Assembly: GCA_003250325.1 (NCBI GenBank)
Contig: QKGU01000096.1
Span: 1-36,367 of the forward strand
From: Paludibacter sp.
Lineage (GTDB): Bacteria; Bacteroidota; Bacteroidia; Bacteroidales; Paludibacteraceae
Direction: 5' to 3'
DNA: 36,367 nucleotides
Shown here: piece by piece, positions 16,116-23,612 of the stretch
How the letters are laid out: each line of letters opens with the position of its first letter
Numbering within the stretch: position 1 is the stretch's first letter
Notes under the pieces: model-generated
Told to the model about the DNA's origin: nothing
Database searches by the model: none
Seen by the model: the letters and a program-made list of their open reading frames with translations, nothing else
Made by a program: the position numbers and the translations under genes

Positions 16116-16206
16116 ATTATTCGTTTTTAATTAATTTTGATTGTTTATTAAATTATAAATTCCGGAACAATAAAATTGTTTCCAAAGAAAAAATAATGCC
16201 TGCTTC

Positions 16207-16605
16207 ATGACCACCAAGCTGTTGAAAATCATAAAATATTTTTGGAAATCACTTCTCATTGTTTCCTCAATATCGTATCTCTCATTCGCTTCACCGTCAA
16301 CGTTTAAAGAAATTCCAACTTTCGAGAATGAAGATAAGCTCGTTCACTTGCTGATGTATTTTGGCTTGTCGGCCGTATTGATTTTTGATTTTCGGCGTAC
16401 TGGAATTAATAACAGAAATTTATTAGCATTTGTTTTGGTTTGTTTGATTTTCCCGGTGGTTTTGGGCGGAAGCATTGAACTGATACAGGAAAATTTCTTT
16501 CATCCTCGCACTGCAAGCTGGTTCGATTGGATAGCAGATATTGCAGGTGTGCTTCTAGGATGGTTGGCAATGAGTGTAATAAAATCTTTTAAAGAGATAA
16601 AATAG
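16207..16605 (+). CDS. VanZ-like membrane protein
   Basis: A 132-residue integral membrane protein of the VanZ-like family. Several hydrophobic segments are visible, at about residues 15-30, 46-62, 70-90 and 110-127. The family core is present: EDKLVHLLMYFGLSAVLIF near the second helix and SIELIQENFFHPRTASWFDWIADIAG before the last, with the typical E-Q and D-D polar residues. VanZ gives low-level teicoplanin resistance in enterococci, but the general role of these homologues is not known. It heads a run with dprA (19 bp gap) and a DUF4268 gene (12 bp gap). Confidence 0.88.
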   Translation: MTTKLLKIIKYFWKSLLIVSSISYLSFASPSTFKEIPTFENEDKLVHLLMYFGLSAVLIFDFRRTGINNRNLLAFVLVCLIFPVVLGGSIELIQENFFHPRTASWFDWIADIAGVLLGWLAMSVIKSFKEIK

Positions 16606-16624
16606 AACAACATAACCTTTCACT

Positions 16625-17737
16625 ATGAACGATGAACAACTTAAGTATAAAATTGGAATAACACTCATAAAAGGTATCGGCAATAATTTGGCGAAAAGCC
16701 TGATTGCTTATGTCGGAAGTGTGGAAGGTGTTTTTCTCGAAACGCAGCGAAATTTGGCAAAAATTCCCGGTATCGGCGAAGTGCTTTCGCGTGAGATTGT
16801 TTCACAAAATGTACTTCAAAGAGCCGAAAAGGAAATTGAATTTATTGCTAAAAATAAGATCAAAACACTTTATTATACCGATAAAGAATATCCTTACCGT
16901 CTGAAAGAATGTCCCGATTCTCCCATTATGCTTTATGGTAAAGGAGCCAAAGATTTTAATTCCGGGAAATTTGTTGCGGTTGTGGGGACAAGAAATGCTA
17001 CCGAAACGGGAAAAGAAAATTGCCGGAAGCTGGTTGATGATTTGTCTAAAAATCAACCAAATGTAACGGTGGTGAGCGGGTTGGCTTACGGAGTTGATAT
17101 TTGTGCGCATAAAGCATCGCTCGATGCGAATTTGCCAACTATTGGCGTTGTTGGGCACGGTTTGGATCGCCTTTATCCGTCGATACATCGTTCGGTGGCA
17201 GAAAAAATGCTCGAAAAAGGAGCTTTGCTCACCGAATATCTGAGCGAAACAAATCCCGATAGACCAAATTTTGTTCAGCGAAACAGGATTATTGCAGGAA
17301 TGTGCGATGCGCTTGTGGTTGTAGAGTCGGCTACCCGGGGAGGAGCGCTAATTACCGCTGAAGTGGCCAACGATTATAACCGCGATGTTTTCGCATTTCC
17401 GGGAAGAGTAGGGGACGAATGGTCGGGCGGATGTAATGCCTTGATAAAACAAAATAAAGCTTCGCTGATAGAATCGGCCGACGATTTGCTGAAGTTCATG
17501 AACTGGGAAACCCAGAAATCGGCTTCGAATATCCAAACTGCATTGTTTGTCGATTTGTCGGACGAAGAGCAAGGGATTGTTTCGTTGCTTCGTCAGAATC
17601 CGGATGGTTTGCAGTTGAACGAACTTGCCATACAATCGGGGAAACCTGTAAGTAAAATATCCTCACTTCTATTGGAAATGGAATTTAAAGGCGTGGTAAA
17701 ATGCCTGCCGGGGAATTTATATAAAATAGTGAAATAA
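16625..17737 (+). CDS. dprA: DNA-processing protein DprA
   Basis: Binds incoming single-stranded DNA and loads RecA during natural transformation; widely conserved also in species not known to be competent. The 370 residues have three parts. Residues 1-65 hold a helix-hairpin-helix-like region (GIGNNLAKSLIAYVG, KIPGIGEVLS). About 95-290 form the Rossmann-like core: FVAVVGTRNATETG, VVSGLAYGVDICAHKASL, GVVGHGLDRLYPS, FVQRNRIIAGMCDALVVVE, GGALITAEVAND. About 305-370 form the winged-helix C-terminal domain (LLRQNPDGLQLNELAI). It is probably co-transcribed with VanZ and DUF4268. Confidence 0.95.
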   Translation: MNDEQLKYKIGITLIKGIGNNLAKSLIAYVGSVEGVFLETQRNLAKIPGIGEVLSREIVSQNVLQRAEKEIEFIAKNKIKTLYYTDKEYPYRLKECPDSPIMLYGKGAKDFNSGKFVAVVGTRNATETGKENCRKLVDDLSKNQPNVTVVSGLAYGVDICAHKASLDANLPTIGVVGHGLDRLYPSIHRSVAEKMLEKGALLTEYLSETNPDRPNFVQRNRIIAGMCDALVVVESATRGGALITAEVANDYNRDVFAFPGRVGDEWSGGCNALIKQNKASLIESADDLLKFMNWETQKSASNIQTALFVDLSDEEQGIVSLLRQNPDGLQLNELAIQSGKPVSKISSLLLEMEFKGVVKCLPGNLYKIVK

Positions 17738-17749
17738 GAACTTGTCGCG

Positions 17750-18202
17750 ATGTATAGTAAAGAAGAATTAAAGCAGTTGAAAAAGGAATTTTGGGAAGGG
17801 TTTGGTGTATATTGCAGTCAGGTTCCAGCATTGAAACGGCGTAAAAGCAAGTTTATGCTTTACAACACCAAAATGAAGGGCGTGGAAATGAAATTCGATG
17901 CTACTCGCGAAGGCGCATTTGTTATTTTGGAAATAAACCTGCCAAGCGAAAAGGCGCGTCTGGATAAGTTTGAGCAATTTGAGCAATACAAATCTATTAT
18001 GGAAAAAAACTTCCCCGAAGGGTTAATATGGGATTTTGCTTATGTGCGCGAAACCGGAAACGAAGTGTGCCGCATCTATACACAAAAAGCAGGGATTGAC
18101 ATTCATCGTCGCATCCAATGGATGGAATTTTACCAGTTTATGTCCACCGAAATGCTGAAACTGGAAAAAGCTTTCAAAATGGTGAAGGAAGTGATAGAAT
18201 AG
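17750..18202 (+). CDS. DUF4268-type protein
   Basis: A 150-residue soluble, charged protein with no signal peptide or membrane helix. It resembles DUF4268: an N-terminal helix LKKEFWEGFGVYCSQ, a beta-rich centre with KGVEMKFDATREGAFVILEI, and a C-terminal helical part RRIQWMEFYQFMSTEMLKLE. DUF4268 domains have been compared with restriction-endonuclease-like folds, but this short version shows no obvious catalytic motif. It starts 12 bp after dprA, so it probably shares its transcript. Function unknown. Confidence 0.72.
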   Translation: MYSKEELKQLKKEFWEGFGVYCSQVPALKRRKSKFMLYNTKMKGVEMKFDATREGAFVILEINLPSEKARLDKFEQFEQYKSIMEKNFPEGLIWDFAYVRETGNEVCRIYTQKAGIDIHRRIQWMEFYQFMSTEMLKLEKAFKMVKEVIE

Positions 18203-18240
18203 AAAAGTCCTCCGAAAATGCTTTCAGAAGACTTTTTATT
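18203..18240. terminator. Terminator between DUF4268 and pstS (convergent)
   Basis: AAAAGTCCTCCGAAA and TTTCAGAAGACTTTT form a 15-position stem. The two imperfect positions are C-A mismatches on the plus transcript but G-U wobbles on the minus transcript. A T-rich tail follows on the plus strand. It probably serves both convergent genes. Confidence 0.7.
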
Positions 18241-18263
18241 TTCTTAAATAATACCAGAGAAGA

Positions 18264-19076
18264 TTACTTCTTCAATGGAACGTATCCTACGCTTTCCACA
18301 ATTTTCTGACCTTCGCCTGAAAGAACGAATTTTATGAATGGATTATTTTTAGCTTCCGATTTCTTTTCGTAGTAGAAATACAACGGACGTACAATTGGGT
18401 ATGTTTGGTTAATCGCATTCTTCATTGATGGTGCAATAAACTTTTTGCCGTCAAACGAAGCATGAACAGCTTTTACACTTTTGTTGATATATGCCAATCC
18501 TACGTAACCGATAGCACCTTTTGTCTGGCTTACCGATTGAATAATAGCTCCTGTAGCAGGCATACTCAAAATAGAGTTTACATAGTTTTTGTTCAACAAA
18601 ACGTGTTCTTTAAAGAATTCGTAAGTGCCTGAGCTTGTTTCGCGAGAATAAGGAATGATCTTCATGTCCTGGCCACCCACTTGTTTCCAGTTAGTGATTT
18701 TTCCGGTGAAAATACCTTCCAGTTGTTCGCGTGTAAGGTTTGAAACCGGGTTCGAAGGATTTACCACTACTGCCAATGCATCGTATGCGATAATTTTCTC
18801 AACGATTGTTTTTCCTGCACTTTTACATTTCAATTTCTCGTCAAGTTTCATGCTTCTAGAAGCCATTGCAATGTCTGTTGTACCTTCCATAAGTGCAGCA
18901 ATACCTACACCACTACCACCACCGATTACGGTTACGGCTTGTTTATTACTTTTCATAAATACTTCGGCTTCTTTCTGTGCCAAAGGTAAAACGGTATCAC
19001 TTCCTTTAATTTTTTGTGCATAGAATGAAGGTGCCATTGCACACAATATCATTACCGATACAATAATTTTTTTCAT
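18264..19076 (-). CDS. pstS: Phosphate-binding protein, PstS family
   Basis: An extracytoplasmic phosphate-binding protein that delivers phosphate to a PstCAB importer. The 270 residues begin with a signal peptide ending near FYAQ. Motifs of the family are KGSDTVLPLAQKEAEVFM, IGGGSGVGIAALMEGTTDIAMASR (phosphate-contacting loop), IAYDALAVVVNPSNPVSNLTREQLEGIFTG, YSRETSSGTYEFFKE and TKGAIGYVGLAY. Its start lies 41 bp after the porin stop, so porin and pstS should form one operon. No pstCAB or phoU is in the window, so the permease must be elsewhere. The promoter upstream of the porin carries a Pho-box-like repeat array, consistent with induction at low phosphate. Confidence 0.93.
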   Translation of the reverse strand: MKKIIVSVMILCAMAPSFYAQKIKGSDTVLPLAQKEAEVFMKSNKQAVTVIGGGSGVGIAALMEGTTDIAMASRSMKLDEKLKCKSAGKTIVEKIIAYDALAVVVNPSNPVSNLTREQLEGIFTGKITNWKQVGGQDMKIIPYSRETSSGTYEFFKEHVLLNKNYVNSILSMPATGAIIQSVSQTKGAIGYVGLAYINKSVKAVHASFDGKKFIAPSMKNAINQTYPIVRPLYFYYEKKSEAKNNPFIKFVLSGEGQKIVESVGYVPLKK

Positions 19077-19117
19077 TTCTTAATTGTTTTAATTATCAAA
19101 TTAATTCGTTTTTATTT

Positions 19118-20113
19118 TTATAAATTCATTTCGAGATTAACAAGAAAACTGGTTGTTTGATTGCCTGTTGTTTTGTTTGAATACTGCACATTTGGTGCAA
19201 TCTTAATTCCTTTTACCGGCGAATACTCAAGTCCTGCAATATATACCTGACCGTCTGAAGTGTTCCAGCCACTTGTTGAAGTTCCTATTTTATCAGACAT
19301 GATATTGTCGAAACGTCCGAATACTGAAAGTTTTTTCACAACATCATAATTTCCGTAAACTGAGATTCCCGAGAAGTTATGATCTATTGTCATTTTATTT
19401 CCACTCTGGTAATTGTATTCCGCACCAATTGATCCTTTTTTACATTTATAACCCACAAAAGCACTTAAAGTACTTTGAGCATCATTTTTCTTCATATAAT
19501 CACCATATAAGCGAACATATAAATTCTTAATGGGCTCAGCAGTTAAGCCTGCGGCGAATTGAAATGCGCTGTCAGCCTGTACTTTTTTATAACCTTCACC
19601 ATTAAATACAGATAAGTCGACACTTAACTGTGGGATAATTTTGTAGCTTGCAGAAAGACCTAAATCTGCACTGCTGTTGAAACCATAATTATCCTGAAAT
19701 GATTTGTAGAGATATCGTTTTCCCCAAAATGACTCCTGCAATTTAAACGCTGCAGTACCAATTAATCCGAAGTCGGCATTAAACGATTCACATGCATAAC
19801 TTGCATAAGCATTTTTTAGAAAAACAGTAAAAGCTGATGGCGTTAGACCACCTGTGTTTGCAATATCAAATACAACTTTACCTGAAATGTTTTTACTAAA
19901 GTTATAGCCATAACCAAAATATGCCCGTTGTACTTCAAAAGCATAATTAGTCATGTTATTTGAATTTACCATCGAAAAATCGCTAAACACTTTAATAATT
20001 GGTTTTCCATTTGGGGTAAAAGTTTCGGAACTACTCTTAGTTTCCTGTGCGATAGCAAAAATAGATACAAAAAGAGAGAAAGCTGTTACAAGGATTTTAA
20101 TTTTCATTTTCAT
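19118..20113 (-). CDS. Porin, phosphate-selective type
   Basis: A 331-residue outer-membrane beta-barrel. A signal peptide (residues 1-22, ending FAIAQ) is followed by many short amphipathic strands with aromatic ends, closing with SFLVNLEMNL. The segment VQRAYFGYGYNFSKNISGKVVFDI and overall size resemble the porin O/P (phosphate-selective) family found in Bacteroidota. Placement directly before pstS supports phosphate uptake across the outer membrane. Two Met codons (20113 and 20107) are possible starts. The upstream region contains a -7-like box and four 11-bp-spaced TGTAATA units. Confidence 0.85.
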   Translation of the reverse strand: MKMKIKILVTAFSLFVSIFAIAQETKSSSETFTPNGKPIIKVFSDFSMVNSNNMTNYAFEVQRAYFGYGYNFSKNISGKVVFDIANTGGLTPSAFTVFLKNAYASYACESFNADFGLIGTAAFKLQESFWGKRYLYKSFQDNYGFNSSADLGLSASYKIIPQLSVDLSVFNGEGYKKVQADSAFQFAAGLTAEPIKNLYVRLYGDYMKKNDAQSTLSAFVGYKCKKGSIGAEYNYQSGNKMTIDHNFSGISVYGNYDVVKKLSVFGRFDNIMSDKIGTSTSGWNTSDGQVYIAGLEYSPVKGIKIAPNVQYSNKTTGNQTTSFLVNLEMNL

Positions 20114-20141
20114 TTGTGTTATTGTTGTTTCGTTTCGGTTG

Positions 20142-20149
20142 CAAAGAAA
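20142..20149 (-). promoter_or_regulatory. -7 promoter element of the porin-pstS operon
   Basis: The minus strand reads TTTCTTTGC, one mismatch from TAnnTTTG, 28 bp before the ATG. No -33 TTTG is present; the TGTAATA array lies in its place. Confidence 0.5.
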
Positions 20150-20158
20150 CTGTATAGG

Positions 20159-20198
20159 TATTACAGTGTTACGGCAAATGTATTACAAAAATATTACA
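20159..20198 (-). promoter_or_regulatory. Pho-box-like operator: four 7-mers at exact 11-bp spacing
   Basis: On the minus strand the order is TGTAATA-TTTT-TGTAATA-CATT-TGCCGTA-ACAC-TGTAATA. Units start at plus coordinates 20192, 20181, 20170 and 20159. Three are identical and one is diverged. A 7-bp direct repeat with 4-bp spacers is the architecture of PhoB sites. The array ends 9 bp upstream of the -7 box, where a PhoB-type activator would replace the upstream promoter element. The genes controlled are a porin and pstS. Confidence 0.65.
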
Positions 20199-20273
20199 TT
20201 TTTTATTCTAAGGTTGGAACGTTGGAAAACGACTGATGTTTAGTTTGTTAGATAATCTACACAAAAAAGTACC

Positions 20274-20302
20274 CTGAATATTCAAAACAGCTGTATATTC
20301 AG
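20274..20302. repeat. Inverted repeat beyond the pgk terminator
   Basis: CTGAATAT and ATATTCAG form a perfect 8-bp stem around a 13-nt loop containing CAGCTG. It sits just after the pgk terminator, with TTTTTT a few bases further on the minus strand. It may be a back-up terminator; the rest of the 20199-20304 gap shows nothing else. Confidence 0.45.
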
Positions 20303-20304
20303 AA

Positions 20305-20343
20305 ATAAAAAAAAGGCTGCCAGAGTTTATTCCGACAGCCTTA
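20305..20343 (-). terminator. Rho-independent terminator after pgk
   Basis: On the minus strand AAGGCTG pairs with CAGCCTT, extended by further pairs including G-U wobbles, and is followed by at least nine T. It begins about 22 bp after the pgk stop. Confidence 0.85.
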
Positions 20344-20364
20344 CATTATAATTGTCTCAGAGGA

Positions 20365-21621
20365 TTAGAATCCGCGAATTGCTTCAATTCCTGGAAGTAC
20401 TTTTCCTTCCATGTATTCTAACATAGCGCCACCACCTGTTGATACGTAACTTACTTTGTCTGAAAGTTTGTTTTTGTTGATTGCAGCTACTGAGTCGCCA
20501 CCACCAATCAATGAGAAAGCCCCATTGGAAGTTGCAGTTGCTACAGCGTGAGCAATAGCAGTTGTTCCTTTTGCGAATTTATCCATTTCGAATACGCCCA
20601 TTGGACCATTCCAAAGAACTGTTTTAGAGTTGGCAATAACTTCGCTGAAAGTTGCAATAGTTTCGTCGGCAATGTCTAATCCCATCCAGCCTTCAGGAGT
20701 TTCATTTGTTTTAGAAATACATGTTGCTGCATCGGCTGCAAATTTATCAGCATTAACAGCATCAGTAGGAATATATACATTTACGCCTTTTGCTTTAGCT
20801 TTGTTTAAAATTTCAAGCGCTAAATCAAGTTTGTCAGCTTCACATAGTGAATTGCCAATTTCGCCACCCAAAGCTTTGATGAAAGTATATGTCATACCAC
20901 CACCAATAATCAGGTTCTGAACGCGGTCCAATAAGTTTTCTATAATTAAAATTTTATCAGAAACTTTTGCACCGCCCATAATGGCTGTAAAAGGCGATTG
21001 TGCTTCTTTTAAAACTTTATCCATGGCTACTAATTCGCTGTTGATAAGGAAACCGAACATTTTGTTTTCTTCAGTAAAGAATTGAGCAATAACAGCAGTT
21101 GAACCGTGAGCACGGTGAGCTGTTCCGAATGCATCGTTTACATAAACATCAGCATAAGAAGCCAGTTTTTTTGCAAACTCTAACTGATCTGCTTTTAATG
21201 CTTTTTTTGCTGCCTTTTTTTCTTCTTCGGTTGCAAATTCGCCACGCGGTTTTCCTTCTTCTTCTGCATAGAAACGAAGGTTTTCAAGTAAAAGAATTTC
21301 TCCGGCTTTCAATGCTGCTGCCTGCGCTTCAGCATTAGCACAGTCTTCTGCAAACTGAACAGGTAAACCAATTTTTTCTTCTACTGCTGAAATGATTTGT
21401 TTTAATGAAAATTTAGGATCCGGATTTTGTTTTGGACGTCCCATATGTGACATTAAAATAACAGAGCCGCCATCAGCGATAATTTTTTTGATTGTAGGCA
21501 ACGCACCACGAATACGTGTATCATCGCTTACAGCACCAGTTTCTTTGTTTAATGGAACATTAAAGTCCACACGAACAATTGCCTTTTTGCCGGCAAAATT
21601 AAAATTGTCAATAGTTTGCAT
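20365..21621 (-). CDS. pgk: Phosphoglycerate kinase
   Basis: Transfers phosphate between 1,3-bisphosphoglycerate and ADP in glycolysis, in the cytosol. The 418 residues show the two-domain family pattern: [12 protein letters not shown] (residues 13-24), [62 protein letters not shown] and the C-terminal [11 protein letters not shown], with [15 protein letters not shown] lysine-rich insertion at about 120-150 ([18 protein letters not shown]) makes it longer than the usual 390-400. The ATG at 21621 is followed by the expected MQTIDNFNF. It has its own promoter and a 128-bp leader, and ends in a strong terminator. Confidence 0.97.
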   Translation of the reverse strand: MQTIDNFNFAGKKAIVRVDFNVPLNKETGAVSDDTRIRGALPTIKKIIADGGSVILMSHMGRPKQNPDPKFSLKQIISAVEEKIGLPVQFAEDCANAEAQAAALKAGEILLLENLRFYAEEEGKPRGEFATEEEKKAAKKALKADQLEFAKKLASYADVYVNDAFGTAHRAHGSTAVIAQFFTEENKMFGFLINSELVAMDKVLKEAQSPFTAIMGGAKVSDKILIIENLLDRVQNLIIGGGMTYTFIKALGGEIGNSLCEADKLDLALEILNKAKAKGVNVYIPTDAVNADKFAADAATCISKTNETPEGWMGLDIADETIATFSEVIANSKTVLWNGPMGVFEMDKFAKGTTAIAHAVATATSNGAFSLIGGGDSVAAINKNKLSDKVSYVSTGGGAMLEYMEGKVLPGIEAIRGF

Positions 21622-21749
21622 AACTTATTTATTTGAAAGTTTGATAATTGTTGCGAAAAATTTCAGGGAATTTCTGTCAGTTTCAGGATCTTAAAGTCCT
21701 GTTGTGTCACGATACAACTTATATGTAACTTCTTGTTGCTTTTTGGGTG

Positions 21750-21757
21750 CAAAGGTA
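21750..21757 (-). promoter_or_regulatory. -7 promoter element of pgk
   Basis: The minus strand reads TACCTTTGC (TAnnTTTG). The implied leader of about 120 nt contains a small CAGGA/TCCTG hairpin. Nothing else was recognised in the 21622-21749 leader. Confidence 0.5.
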
Positions 21758-21866
21758 CAAAAAAAGTTACATATTTAAGGTAAATACCGTCTTTGTATTT
21801 GATTCTGTAATGGTTTTTTATCATTAAAAAAATTAAAGAAAAAAATCTTTATTGATTATATATTTG

Positions 21867-21875
21867 TATCTTTGC
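21867..21875 (+). promoter_or_regulatory. -7 promoter element of mdh
   Basis: TATCTTTGC lies 46 bp before the ATG at 21921 and inside the longer track ORF, supporting the later start. Confidence 0.65.
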
Positions 21876-21920
21876 GTTGCTAAAAAAAGGAATATAAAAC
21901 AATTTAAAAATAAATTTATT

Positions 21921-22862
21921 ATGTCAAAAGTAACCGTAGTTGGTGCCGGAAATGTTGGCGCCACATGTGCAAACGTATTAGCATTTAATGAAGTCGCTGA
22001 TCAAGTGGTAATGCTTGATGTAAAAGAAGGCGTATCAGAAGGAAAAGCACTTGATATGACTCAAACAGCTGCATTGTTAGGTTTCGACTCTACCATTGTC
22101 GGTTGTACAAACGACTATGCTCAAACAGCAGACTCAGACGTGGTGGTAATTACCTCAGGAATTCCTCGTAAACCGGGTATGACACGCGAAGAATTGATCG
22201 GAGTAAATGCAGGTATTGTAAAAACTGTTTCAGAAAACATTCTTAAATATTCTCCTAATGCAATTATCGTGGTTGTAAGTAACCCAATGGATACTATGAC
22301 TTATCTTGCGTTGAAAGCAACCGGTCTTCCAAAAAACAAAGTAATTGGTATGGGTGGCGCTTTGGATAGTTCACGTTTCAAATGCTATTTGAGCAAAGCA
22401 TTGAACGCTAATCCAAACGAAGTTGAAGGTCTTGTTATCGGTGGTCACGGCGATACAACCATGATTCCTTTGACTCGTTTCGCTAACTACAAAGGTCGCC
22501 CTGTAAGCGAAATTCTTTCAAAAGAGGCATTGGATAAAGTAGTTGCTGATACAATGGTTGGTGGAGCTACATTGACAGGATTGCTTGGAACTTCGGCATG
22601 GTATGCTCCGGGAGCTGCAGCAGCTTATCTGGTAGAATCAATTATTCACGACCAAAAGAAAATTATTCCTTGCTGTGTATCGTTGGAAGGCGAATACGGA
22701 CAAAACGATATTTGTATTGGTGTTCCTGTACTTATCGGTAAAGGTGGCGTTGAAGAAATCATTGATTACAAACTCAACGACGAAGAAAAAGCATTGTTCG
22801 AAAAGAGTGCTGCTGCTGTACGTGGAACAAACAACGTATTGAAAGAAATAAACGTATTGTAA
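21921..22862 (+). CDS. mdh: Malate dehydrogenase (LDH-like type)
   Basis: Interconverts malate and oxaloacetate with NAD(H); in fermentative Bacteroidota it serves the reductive branch to succinate and propionate. From the ATG at 21921 it has 313 aa; the track start (TTG at 21852) would run through the promoter. Motifs are VTVVGAGNVGATCANV (NAD loop, residues 4-19), the Asp of MLDVKEG that favours NAD, SGIPRKPGMTREEL with the malate-specifying arginines, VSNPMDTMTYLALKATGLP, and the catalytic GGHGDTTMIPL. It is a single-gene unit with a clear terminator. Confidence 0.95.
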   Translation: MSKVTVVGAGNVGATCANVLAFNEVADQVVMLDVKEGVSEGKALDMTQTAALLGFDSTIVGCTNDYAQTADSDVVVITSGIPRKPGMTREELIGVNAGIVKTVSENILKYSPNAIIVVVSNPMDTMTYLALKATGLPKNKVIGMGGALDSSRFKCYLSKALNANPNEVEGLVIGGHGDTTMIPLTRFANYKGRPVSEILSKEALDKVVADTMVGGATLTGLLGTSAWYAPGAAAAYLVESIIHDQKKIIPCCVSLEGEYGQNDICIGVPVLIGKGGVEEIIDYKLNDEEKALFEKSAAAVRGTNNVLKEINVL

Positions 22863-22880
22863 TACTTCTTTCACAAATAT

Positions 22881-22916
22881 AAAAAAGCTGCAATTGAAAT
22901 CAATTGTGGCTTTTTT
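22881..22916 (+). terminator. Rho-independent terminator after mdh
   Basis: AAAAAAGCTGCAATTG and CAATTGTGGCTTTTTT form a 16-position stem with one mismatch and an AAAT loop, 18 bp after the stop. Confidence 0.85.
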
Positions 22917-22998
22917 GTTGTTTATATATTAAGTTGTTTGTAAAGATATTAAATATTAAACTTTTACAATGATTTGTCTCATTTGTTGCAATAAATAT

Positions 22999-23007
22999 TA
23001 TCTTTGC
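22999..23007 (+). promoter_or_regulatory. Promoter of the Fur/PerR-like gene
   Basis: TATCTTTGC ends 30 bp before the ATG at 23038. A TTTG at 22973-22976 lies 22 bp upstream, slightly beyond the normal spacing. Confidence 0.6.
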
Positions 23008-23037
23008 ACTTTATTTAAAAAATTTATATAAAATATC

Positions 23038-23454
23038 ATGACTCCGACACTTCAAACACATAACTATTTGCTCAGATTTTCCATTAAACCATCTGTTCAA
23101 CGTACTGCGGTGATGGAATTTCTACTGAATAATAGGATTCACCCAACGATTGATGAAATATATATGGCTTTGAGTCCTCATATGCCAACATTGTCAAAAA
23201 CAACAGTTTACAATACGTTGGATTTGTTTGTGGAAAAAGGAGCTGTTCGTGCGTTAGTAATCGATGAAAAAAATGCCCGCTATGATGTTGATACATCAGC
23301 TCATGCTCATTTTATGTGTAACAGTTGCGGTAAGGTTCATGACATATTTGATGTAAATCCGGTATTTTTCCAATTGCCGGAATCCGATAAATTTAAAATT
23401 CAGGCTGTAGAGATTTCTTATTCGGGGATTTGCAACGAATGTAAAGGAAATTGA
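23038..23454 (+). CDS. Fur-family regulator, PerR-like
   Basis: A 138-residue metal-dependent repressor with an N-terminal winged helix (FSIKPSVQRTAVMEFLLNN, SKTTVYNTLDLFVEKG as recognition helix) and a C-terminal dimer domain. The structural zinc site is C94-x2-C97 and C132-x2-C135. The regulatory metal residues align with those of Bacillus PerR: H35, D83, H89, H91 and, importantly, D102 where Fur proteins usually carry Glu. This favours a peroxide-sensing PerR rather than an iron-sensing Fur. No peroxide-defence gene is next to it. It is transcribed alone, with a good -7 box and a terminator. Confidence 0.85.
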   Translation: MTPTLQTHNYLLRFSIKPSVQRTAVMEFLLNNRIHPTIDEIYMALSPHMPTLSKTTVYNTLDLFVEKGAVRALVIDEKNARYDVDTSAHAHFMCNSCGKVHDIFDVNPVFFQLPESDKFKIQAVEISYSGICNECKGN

Positions 23455-23478
23455 AACAAGAAATATCAAAAATAAATG

Positions 23479-23505
23479 AAAGTACACCTTCGTGTGCTTT
23501 TTTTT
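23479..23505 (+). terminator. Rho-independent terminator after the Fur/PerR-like gene
   Basis: AAAGTACAC and GTGTGCTTT form a 9-bp stem with one wobble and a CTTC loop, followed by a T run. Confidence 0.8.
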
Positions 23506-23612
23506 ATATCTTTGACAGATATTTTTAAGTTATTTTTGCGAGTTAAATTATTTAAATTAAACATTTCGGTGGCTTTATATTCAAAGAGTTTAATCACCAA
23601 ATAAATAAGAGT

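Noticed and set aside
16207-18202. VanZ-dprA-DUF4268 as a defence or competence island
   Set aside because: The genes are ordinary chromosomal genes in a short run; no nuclease motif or other defence gene supports a special system.
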